A DNA stretch of 8,880 bases from positions 1 to 8,880 of the forward strand of contig JAHEBK010000011.1 of the NCBI GenBank assembly GCA_024642295.1, read 5' to 3'. This document shows, piece after piece, positions 1 through 5,006 of the stretch. The notes under the pieces are model-generated. The model did not search any database. It worked only from the letters and a program-made list of their open reading frames with translations, and was not told the origin of the DNA. The position numbers and the translations under genes are program-made. Source of the stretch: Flavobacterium sp. (lineage in GTDB: Bacteria; Bacteroidota; Bacteroidia; Flavobacteriales; Flavobacteriaceae). Position 1 is the stretch's first letter; each line of letters opens with the position of its first letter.

Positions 1-11
1 GACTCAGCAAC

Positions 12-39
12 CGTGATTGCTTCGTTCCTCGCAATGACG
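12..39 (-). repeat. Palindromic dispersed-repeat-like element, GTCATTGCGAGG type
   Basis: The arms CGT-G-ATTGC (12-20) and GCAAT-G-ACG (31-39) pair with one G/G mismatch around the 10-nt loop TTCGTTCCTC. Read on the minus strand the unit begins GTCATTGCGAGGAACGAAGC. From memory, this matches a short palindromic intergenic repeat that recurs in many unrelated bacterial genomes, including Flavobacterium. The palindrome is directly visible; membership of a repeat family is recall and was not searched. Confidence 0.6.
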
Positions 40-72
40 TAGTTTGCGGAAATAACTTTATAACACTTTGTG

Positions 73-93
73 TGAGATTCTTTTAGAATGACA
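73..93 (-). repeat. Second palindromic repeat-like element, GTCATTCT...AGAATCTC type
   Basis: The core is a hairpin with arms ATTCT (77-81) and AGAAT (85-89) around a TTT loop, with two further outer pairs (73-74 with 92-93) after two mismatches. On the minus strand it reads GTCATTCTAAAAGAATCTC. It shares the outer skeleton GTCATT...AATC with the element at 12-39, about 40 nt away. A shortened member of the same kind of dispersed repeat is the best reading, from recall only. Confidence 0.5.
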
Positions 94-124
94 AACTGTG
101 AAGCTTTGGAGTGCGTGTCGTTGG

Positions 125-138
125 ACGCTTTTAAGCGT
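125..138. repeat. Short palindrome ACGCTT-TT-AAGCGT
   Basis: This is a perfect 6-bp inverted repeat (125-130 with 133-138) with a 2-nt centre. It could be a cruciform or protein-binding palindrome, or simply part of a repeat fragment. No gene start lies close enough on either strand to support an operator role. Confidence 0.5.
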
Positions 139-140
139 TC

Positions 141-220
141 AAAACTTATATGAACTTCTATTGACCATAGTTTTAACGCTATACATTTATTGACAAAGAA
201 AAACTTATATGTCTTATATG
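141..220. repeat. Direct repeats of AAAACTTATATG / CTTATATG
   Basis: The 12-mer AAAACTTATATG occurs at 141-152 and 200-211, and its CTTATATG core occurs a third time at 213-220. TATTGAC also occurs twice (159-165 and 188-194). On the minus strand the right-hand part reads ACCATATAAGACATATAAG, which resembles a repeat motif I associate with flavobacterial intergenic DNA. The repeats are seen directly; the wider family is recall. Confidence 0.5.
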
Positions 221-229
221 GTTTAAAAA

Positions 230-263
230 CCCGATAGCACTGATTTGCTCCCGAATCTTCGGG
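230..263 (-). terminator. Possible distal terminator of the porQ-cmk transcript
   Basis: On the minus strand CCCGA (263-259) can pair with TCGGG (234-230), and the second arm is followed at once by TTTTT (229-225). That resembles an intrinsic terminator. The stem is only 5 bp, the loop is long, and the site lies about 230 nt past the cmk stop. It also competes with the stronger local hairpin at 249-264. It is the only U-tract-flanked stem I could find downstream of cmk. Confidence 0.25.
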
Positions 264-264
264 A
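249..264. repeat. Perfect 7-bp palindrome TCCCGAA-TC-TTCGGGA inside a longer nested stem
   Basis: The arms at 249-255 and 258-264 pair perfectly. An outer pair of arms, TTTGCTC (244-250) and GAGCAAA (281-287), could form a larger stem around it, apart from a 2-nt overlap with the inner arms. It is GC-richer than its surroundings. CCCGA also occurs at 230-234, giving alternative pairings. No conserved riboswitch core was recognised. Confidence 0.55.
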
Positions 265-291
265 CCATGCCCGCAACAGTGAGCAAACTAG

Positions 292-303
292 AGTGACATC
301 ACT
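292..303. repeat. Short palindrome AGTGA-CA-TCACT
   Basis: This is a perfect 5-bp inverted repeat (292-296 with 299-303) with a 2-nt centre. It lies between the palindromes at 249-264 and 318-333 and shares their compact design. Its function is unknown. Confidence 0.4.
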
Positions 304-317
304 TTGTCGAGCAACTC

Positions 318-348
318 AAGGAGATTTCTCCTTCGTCGGTAATACAAG
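318..348 (-). repeat. Palindromic repeat-like element, ...CGACGAAGGAGAAATCTC type
   Basis: AAGGAGA (318-324) pairs perfectly with TCTCCTT (327-333). On the minus strand the unit reads ACCGACGAAGGAGAAATCTC. This resembles a third variant of the GTCATTnnn...GAAG...AATC repeat type seen at 12-39 and 73-93. No U-tract follows on the minus strand, so it is not a convincing terminator for cmk. Confidence 0.5.
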
Positions 349-371
349 ATTGGGGTTACAGTAACTTTAAA

Positions 372-414
372 CTCTGTGAATCTTTGAGTTTTCGCTTTGT
401 GAATCTTTGTGAAA
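372..414. repeat. Two tandem copies of a 23-bp imperfect unit with core TGTGAATCTTTG
   Basis: The 12-mer TGTGAATCTTTG occurs at 375-386 and 398-409, a 23-bp period, with partly similar flanks (CTC- versus CTT- before it). AACTC (370-374) and GAGTT (386-390) can also pair around the first copy. It resembles degenerate "CTTTGTGAA"-type low-complexity repeats in Bacteroidota intergenic DNA. With only two copies, it is not a CRISPR array. Confidence 0.5.
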
Positions 415-491
415 CAACTAGCTCATCAAAGGCCAGTAATCAAAACCTAAGCTAAAACGATAAATTACTTCTTTTTTTATTGCTAACTGTA

Positions 492-1181
492 TCAAGAAAT
501 CACTTTTTGAACCAATTTTAAAACCAATGCCAATTGCTCTTCTCTAGTCATTTCTGAATTGTCAATTTCGATGGCGTCAGTTGCTTTAACTAAAGGAGAA
601 TTAGCTCTATGGGTGTCGATATAATCCCTTTCAACCACATTATCATATACTTCTTCATAACTTACGGTATCCCCTTTTGCAACCAACTCATCATAACGAC
701 GTTGTGCTCGAGTTTCCGCACTTGCGGTCATGTATATTTTGAGTTCAGCATCTGGAAAAACAACGGTACCAATATCTCTACCATCCATTACAATTCCTTT
801 TCCCTTGCCCATTTCTTGTTGTTGCTCCACTAATTTTATTCGTACTTCGGCTAATTCGGCTACCTTACTTACGAAATTAGAAACTTCAATCGTACGAATT
901 TCTTTTTCAACATCGACATCATTAAGTAGCATCACCGCAAAACCTAACTCAGGTTTAAATTGAAACTGCAACCGAACAAATGGTAGACTATGCAGTAAGG
1001 ATTCGGTATCAAAAAAACCTTCAGATATATAGCCATTTTGCATAGCAAAAAGGGTAATAGCTCGATACATGGCACCTGTGTCTACATAAACATATCCTAA
1101 CTGACTTGCCAATTGTTTGGCTAAGGTACTTTTTCCTGTAGATGAAAATCCATCTATTGCTATGGTAATTTTTGAACTCAA
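492..1181 (-). CDS. cmk: Cytidylate kinase, TTG start
   Basis: The enzyme phosphorylates CMP and dCMP to the diphosphates with ATP in the cytoplasm, supplying pyrimidines for RNA and DNA. Seen in the 229-residue product: a P-loop GFSSTGKS at residues 11-18 directly after beta-strand KITIAID; the DTGAMYR motif of CMP kinases at 34-40; the insert typical of bacterial Cmk in the middle; DGRDIGT at 133-139; and a C-terminal RDYIDTHRANSPLVKATDA block (185-203) that forms the lid and substrate-binding arginines. Length fits the family (about 220-230). The first codon is TTG. An in-frame stop lies at 1208-1206 and no ATG, GTG or other TTG lies between it and this codon. The first internal ATG (residue 38) would delete the P-loop. 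Starting at TTG also puts the P-loop at the usual distance from the N-terminus. The gene begins 7 nt after the porQ stop, so it is probably translated from the porQ message. Confidence 0.95.
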   Translation of the reverse strand: MSSKITIAIDGFSSTGKSTLAKQLASQLGYVYVDTGAMYRAITLFAMQNGYISEGFFDTESLLHSLPFVRLQFQFKPELGFAVMLLNDVDVEKEIRTIEVSNFVSKVAELAEVRIKLVEQQQEMGKGKGIVMDGRDIGTVVFPDAELKIYMTASAETRAQRRYDELVAKGDTVSYEEVYDNVVERDYIDTHRANSPLVKATDAIEIDNSEMTREEQLALVLKLVQKVIS

Positions 1182-1191
1182 ACTGCTATTA
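1179..1191 (-). promoter_or_regulatory. porQ stop / cmk TTG start junction
   Basis: The porQ TAA stop (1191-1189) is followed immediately by a second in-phase stop TAG, and the cmk TTG start follows after 7 nt in total. No Shine-Dalgarno-like AGGAGG lies in the preceding bases, as is normal in Bacteroidota. The close spacing with a weak start codon fits translation coupled to porQ, which is an inference. Confidence 0.6.
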
Positions 1192-2208
1192 TTGAAAATT
1201 AATGGTTAACCCAAAAAGACTGGTGTTTCCTGCTAAAGTATATCTTGAATAAGAGTAATTGAATTTTAATTTATTCATTTTTAGCCCTAAACCTACGGAA
1301 AGTCCTGAAAAAGTACGCTGCTCTAAAATCTTTAATTCTTGCGCTCTTCTAAAGTTGTAACTCAGTCTTAAATTAAACCCTTTTTTAGGAAACAATTCGG
1401 CTCCTATAATTACGTGTCGAAATGCATTTCCTAAAAATGAAACTTTTTCAGGAGTTGATTCACCTTCAAAAGAAGCTTTCGCTCTTGCTGGATTAGAAAA
1501 AGCAATATTCCATTGTTGCAAATTTTCTAAAGTAAAATGCCAGCGTATAGGTACATGCTCCAATTCTTGAGAAACTCCAAAAATCACTTCGAGAGGTAAC
1601 TGCTCCCTAACACCTGAATAGGTTGTGAATTGTGTTCCTATGTTTCTAATGGCTAATCCCCAATTGACATCATTTTTTTCATCAATAAAAATAGCTCCAA
1701 AATCAACTGCTCCACCCAGAGAAGAATAGGTCTCTAAACTAGAAGATATCAATTTTGCATTAGCCCCTAAATACAAAGAGGTATAAGGTACATTGTATGA
1801 ATATCCACCTGAAAGCGCAATTTCACTTCCTGAAAATGAACTTGTTGGTTGGCCATTTTCATCATATCCTTCAAAATCCCCATAATTAATATAATTCACA
1901 CCAGCATGAAAAGTTTGTATATGACGATCAAAAGTATAGGCATAAGAAGCTGTTCCGTAAGTGACTTCACCATAATAACTACCATAGTTGATAGCTAAAT
2001 TATTGTGCATATCAGGATTGATGGATGCAGGATTAAAATTACCTTGATTTACATCTTCATCATATATGGTTACCGTTTTACCACCAAGCGCTGCTTGTCT
2101 AGGAGAAGTTACCAAGTTTAAAAACTGGTAAACACTCTTACCTCCTATTTGAGCATAGGAAAAAGAACAAATAAATAATAATAAAAAAACGATATGCTTT
2201 TTTAACAT
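1189..2208 (-). CDS. porQ: PorQ, type IX secretion system outer-membrane protein
   Basis: The 339-residue product starts with a Sec signal peptide (Lys-Lys, then a hydrophobic core, with a likely cut after SYA at about residue 19). It continues with QIGGKSVYQFLNLVTSPRQAALGG, the N-terminal signature of the PorQ family, related to PorV and FadL-like beta-barrels. The rest alternates short polar and aromatic strands with repeated GY, NYG and SY patterns (for example near 88-115 and 300-336) and ends in a strand finishing with Phe-Gln, as in outer-membrane barrels. In Porphyromonas, PorQ works with PorZ in the attachment complex (PorU, PorV, PorQ, PorZ) that cuts and anchors type IX cargo at the cell surface. 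This implies that the organism has that system, although no other component is in the window. It is the first gene of a likely porQ-cmk unit. The ATG start directly before the signal peptide is well supported. Confidence 0.9.
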   Translation of the reverse strand: MLKKHIVFLLLFICSFSYAQIGGKSVYQFLNLVTSPRQAALGGKTVTIYDEDVNQGNFNPASINPDMHNNLAINYGSYYGEVTYGTASYAYTFDRHIQTFHAGVNYINYGDFEGYDENGQPTSSFSGSEIALSGGYSYNVPYTSLYLGANAKLISSSLETYSSLGGAVDFGAIFIDEKNDVNWGLAIRNIGTQFTTYSGVREQLPLEVIFGVSQELEHVPIRWHFTLENLQQWNIAFSNPARAKASFEGESTPEKVSFLGNAFRHVIIGAELFPKKGFNLRLSYNFRRAQELKILEQRTFSGLSVGLGLKMNKLKFNYSYSRYTLAGNTSLFGLTINFQ

Positions 2209-2236
2209 GCTCTAAATGGTTTAAATAACGCAGTTG

Positions 2237-2244
2237 CGAAGATA
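2237..2244 (-). promoter_or_regulatory. Candidate porQ -7 element TATCTTCG
   Basis: On the minus strand TATCTTCG matches the flavobacterial -7 consensus TAnnTTTG at all defined positions but one, 28 nt upstream of the porQ ATG. A TTG is present upstream but only 11 nt away, shorter than the usual 17-20 nt. It is plausible because a terminator precedes it and porQ needs its own promoter. Confidence 0.35.
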
Positions 2245-2257
2245 AAATTAATATACA

Positions 2258-2294
2258 ATTATTAGTTGATTTTTATTGAAAATCAACTAATAAT
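2258..2294 (-). repeat. Perfect 16-bp AT-rich inverted repeat upstream of porQ
   Basis: Arms 2258-2273 and 2279-2294 are perfectly complementary over 16 bp, with a 5-nt loop (TATTG on the plus strand). It sits three bases after the lon terminator and just upstream of the candidate porQ -7 element, over the place where a -33 box would be. It could be a second terminator (its 3' side on the minus strand is T-rich but has no clean U-run) or a regulator-binding palindrome at the porQ promoter. Confidence 0.7.
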
Positions 2295-2297
2295 ACA

Positions 2298-2343
2298 AAA
2301 ACCAAAATTAAACCTTCTTGATTATCAGTTTAATTTTGGTTTT
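2298..2343 (-). terminator. Rho-independent terminator of lon
   Basis: A perfect 16-bp stem forms from 2328-2343 and 2298-2313, with a 14-nt loop. On the minus strand the descending arm ends GGTTTT and runs into TGT, giving a U-tract. It starts 27 nt after the lon stop. The flanking A-run makes it potentially bidirectional. Confidence 0.85.
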
Positions 2344-2370
2344 ATTAATAACGAAAAAGAATACTATTTC

Positions 2371-4821
2371 TTATAGTTTTTTAGCATTTTTTACTTTTTG
2401 ATCCGTTATCGCTATTTCTAGAACTTCATTCATCTCTTTTACATAATGAAAAGTAAGTCCTTGAATGTATTCAGGTTTGATTTCGTCAACATCACTTTTA
2501 TTTTCTTCACATAAAATCAATTCTTTTATATTGGCTCTTTTGGCAGCCAATATTTTTTCCTTAATTCCTCCAACAGGCAAAACTTTACCTCTCAAAGTAA
2601 TTTCACCAGTCATAGCAATGTTTTTCTTAACTCTTTTTTGAGTGAATAAAGAAACCAATGAAGTCAACATCGCAATTCCAGCACTCGGTCCATCTTTTGG
2701 TGTAGCACCTTCAGGAACGTGTAAATGAATGTTGTATTTTGTTAAAATTTCAGGATTCAAACCTAATAACTCTGTGTTGGCTTTGATGTATTCTAAAGCA
2801 ATAGTCGCCGATTCTTTCATCACAGTTCCCAAATTCCCCGTGATGGTCATCCCTCCTTTTCCTGGAGAAATCAAAGACTCTATAAACAAAATATCACCAC
2901 CAACACTCGTCCAAGCCAGTCCAGTGACAACACCAGCTACATCGTTAGATTCATACTTATCTCTTTCTAATCGAGGCACACCCAATACTTCAACGATATC
3001 AGCATCGGTTACTTTTTTATTATATTCCTCTTCCATTGCAACTGATTTAGCCGCATTACGAATCACCTGAGCAATCTTAGCTTCCAAACTACGAACACCA
3101 GATTCACGAGTATAACCTTCAACGATTTTTTCTAATTGCTTTTTACCAATAGTCAAATCTTTAGTAGTCAATCCGTGTTCTTTTAATTGACGTGGAAACA
3201 AATGCTGTCTAGCAATTTCTACTTTTTCCTCAATAGTGTATCCTGACATCTTAATCACCTCCATACGGTCACGTAAGGCCGGCTGAATCATAGACATATT
3301 ATTTGAAGTTGCAATAAACATGACTTTTGATAAATCATATCCTAACTCAATAAAATTATCATAAAAAGCACTGTTTTGTTCTGGGTCTAAAACCTCCAAC
3401 AATGCTGATGATGGATCTCCATGATTACTGTTTGATAATTTATCAATTTCATCTAAAACAAACACTGGATTTGAGGTTCCTGCTTTTTTCAAACTTTGAA
3501 TAATACGACCAGGCATAGCACCGATATAGGTTTTTCTGTGTCCTCTTATCTCTGCTTCATCACGTAATCCTCCCAGTGAAATACGCACGTATTCCCTGCC
3601 CAATGCTTCCGCAACCGAACGTCCAATAGAAGTCTTACCAACTCCCGGAGGTCCTGTCAAACAAATAATGGGAGATTTCATATCATTTCGCAATTTTAAA
3701 ACCGCTAAATGCTCAATCATTCTCTTTTTTACTTCTTCTAGTCCAAAATGGTCTCTGTCTAAAATTTTCTGAGCTCTTTTTAAATCAAAATTATCTTTCG
3801 AATATTCGTTCCAAGGCAATTCCAATAGCAATTCTAGATAATTTCTTTGAATTCCAAAATCAGGTGCCTGTGGATTCATGCGACGCATTTTGGATAATTC
3901 TTTTTCAAAATGCTGCTGACACTTTTCGTCCCATTTTTTGGTTTTAGACTTCACTAACATTTCGTCCATTTCCTCTTCCTGAGATGCTCCGCCCAATTCT
4001 TCTTGGATGGTTTTCATCTGTTGGTGCAAGAAATATTCTCTTTGCTGTTGGTCTAAATCAAAGCGAACTTTAGATTGAATGTCATTTTTGAGTTCCAATT
4101 TTTGTAACTCAACGTTCATGTATTTCAAAGTAGCTAATGCTCTGTCTTTTAAATTGTTTATTGCTAATAAATCTTGTTTTTCTTTAACTGACAAATTCAG
4201 ATTTGAAGTCACAAAATTGATTAAAAAAGACTGGCTTTCGATATTTTTAATTGCAAAAGTTGCTTCACTTGGAATATTCGGACTTTCTTTGATAATTTGA
4301 ATTGCTAAGTCTTTAACTGATTCCAAAATAGCCAAAAACTCTGAATTTTTTCCTTTGGGTTTTTTCTCCAGAATATCTTTAATATTAGCCGACATATAAG
4401 GTTCCTCAGAAACAATCGATGTTATTTCGAATCGTTTTTTTCCTTGCAAAATAACCGTAGTATTTCCGTCAGGCATTTTTAGAACACGTAAAATTCTAGC
4501 CACGGTTCCTATGGAATGGATATCGTTTTTAGTAGGTTCTTCGACATCTTCGTCAATTTGCGCCACTACTCCAATAATTTTACCTTCAGCATTAGCATCA
4601 TCAATCAATTTAATTGATTTATCGCGTCCAGCTGTAATCGGAATAACGACACCTGGAAATAAAACCATATTTCTTAGTGGAAGAATAGGAATAGTTTCCG
4701 GCAATACTTCATTCATCATTTCCTCCTCGTCTTCGGGAGTTAATAATGGAATTAATTCTGCTTGAGAATCAATTTCCTGAAGTGACAGATTGTCAATTGT
4801 GCTTATTTTATGATTTGACAT
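2371..4821 (-). CDS. lon: ATP-dependent protease Lon
   Basis: Lon is a cytoplasmic homo-hexameric AAA+ serine protease that unfolds and degrades damaged and short-lived regulatory proteins. The 816-residue product has an acidic N-terminal extension of about 40 residues, then the LON substrate-binding domain from about 44 (IPILPLRNMVLFPGVVIP) to 240, and a helical region rich in Gln/Glu (about 240-300). The AAA+ module follows: Walker A GPPGVGKT at 390-397, Walker B VFVLDEIDK at 453-461 and ALRDRME at 515-521. The C-terminal peptidase domain carries the catalytic Ser in PKDGPSAG (S713) and Lys in GGIKEK (K756), with the same 43-residue separation as in E. coli Lon. All key residues are present and the length is normal. 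It appears to be a single-gene unit, with a perfect -7 element at 4869-4876 and a strong terminator at 2298-2343. The ATG start agrees with the short leader. Confidence 0.98.
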   Translation of the reverse strand: MSNHKISTIDNLSLQEIDSQAELIPLLTPEDEEEMMNEVLPETIPILPLRNMVLFPGVVIPITAGRDKSIKLIDDANAEGKIIGVVAQIDEDVEEPTKNDIHSIGTVARILRVLKMPDGNTTVILQGKKRFEITSIVSEEPYMSANIKDILEKKPKGKNSEFLAILESVKDLAIQIIKESPNIPSEATFAIKNIESQSFLINFVTSNLNLSVKEKQDLLAINNLKDRALATLKYMNVELQKLELKNDIQSKVRFDLDQQQREYFLHQQMKTIQEELGGASQEEEMDEMLVKSKTKKWDEKCQQHFEKELSKMRRMNPQAPDFGIQRNYLELLLELPWNEYSKDNFDLKRAQKILDRDHFGLEEVKKRMIEHLAVLKLRNDMKSPIICLTGPPGVGKTSIGRSVAEALGREYVRISLGGLRDEAEIRGHRKTYIGAMPGRIIQSLKKAGTSNPVFVLDEIDKLSNSNHGDPSSALLEVLDPEQNSAFYDNFIELGYDLSKVMFIATSNNMSMIQPALRDRMEVIKMSGYTIEEKVEIARQHLFPRQLKEHGLTTKDLTIGKKQLEKIVEGYTRESGVRSLEAKIAQVIRNAAKSVAMEEEYNKKVTDADIVEVLGVPRLERDKYESNDVAGVVTGLAWTSVGGDILFIESLISPGKGGMTITGNLGTVMKESATIALEYIKANTELLGLNPEILTKYNIHLHVPEGATPKDGPSAGIAMLTSLVSLFTQKRVKKNIAMTGEITLRGKVLPVGGIKEKILAAKRANIKELILCEENKSDVDEIKPEYIQGLTFHYVKEMNEVLEIAITDQKVKNAKKL

Positions 4822-4834
4822 ATATGTAATTAAG

Positions 4835-4853
4835 TCATTTTGTCACCAAATGA
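4835..4853 (-). promoter_or_regulatory. Hairpin or operator-like inverted repeat in the lon leader
   Basis: TCATTT (4835-4840) and AAATGA (4848-4853) are perfectly complementary, with one more G-C pair inside after a mismatch. The repeat lies 13 nt upstream of the lon ATG and inside the predicted leader. It does not match CIRCE (TTAGCACTC-N9-GAGTGCTAA) or the HspR HAIR box. It may be a protein-binding site or a weak mRNA hairpin. Confidence 0.35.
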
Positions 4854-4868
4854 GATAGCATTCAGAAA

Positions 4869-4876
4869 CAAAGTTA
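4869..4876 (-). promoter_or_regulatory. lon promoter -7 element TAACTTTG
   Basis: On the minus strand TAACTTTG is a perfect match to the Bacteroidota/Flavobacterium -7 consensus TAnnTTTG, 47 nt upstream of the lon start codon. It would give a leader of roughly 40 nt. I see no TTG at the usual 17-20 nt upstream, so the -33 box is weak or absent. Confidence 0.55.
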
Positions 4877-4927
4877 ATAGATATGGTGTTTTATTTGTTT
4901 GAAAATCAATATGTAATACATTACTAA

Positions 4928-4954
4928 GATTGACTTCACTCTATAAAGTCAATC
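4928..4954 (-). terminator. Possible terminator hairpin downstream of the MFS gene
   Basis: GATTGACTT (4928-4936) pairs perfectly with AAGTCAATC (4946-4954), a 9-bp stem with a 9-nt loop, 53 nt after the MFS stop. On the minus strand the following bases are TTAGTAATG, not a U-run, so it is a weak terminator at best. It overlaps an alternative 7-bp stem (4951-4957 with 4971-4977). Confidence 0.4.
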
Positions 4955-5006
4955 ATTATGCCATAAACAAAATGATTTATTGATGTGTTTTAAAAATCAG
5001 AGCATC

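Larger units (their letters stand above)
1..491. other. Gene-free intergenic stretch rich in short palindromes and repeats
   Basis: I find no coding region, tRNA or rRNA in this stretch, which lies beyond the 3' end of cmk. It holds a dense series of small inverted repeats (12-39, 77-89, 125-138, 249-264, 292-303, 318-333) and short direct repeats (a 12-mer at 141-152 and 200-211; another 12-mer at 375-386 and 398-409). Several units look like dispersed intergenic repeats remembered from flavobacterial genomes, so the whole stretch reads as a landing zone of repeat fragments rather than a decayed gene. No transposase remnant is visible. Confidence 0.75.

Noticed and set aside
318..333. Hairpin as the cmk terminator
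   Set aside because: No U-tract follows on the minus strand and it is about 160 nt beyond the stop; it fits a dispersed repeat better.
230..340. Possible riboswitch or structured RNA in the palindrome-rich part of the intergenic region
   Set aside because: No conserved riboswitch core was recognised, no gene lies downstream on either strand within the window at a fitting distance, and the hairpins look like separate repeat fragments.
372..414. CRISPR-like repeat pair
   Set aside because: Only two imperfect units with 11 nt between the identical cores, no spacer-length unique sequence, and no cas genes.
2729..3070. Plus-strand open frame of 113 codons inside lon
   Set aside because: It lies wholly antisense to the conserved C-terminal coding sequence of lon, has low-complexity composition and shows no recognisable family motif. 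Similar antisense frames inside cmk, lon and the GH31 gene were dismissed for the same reason.
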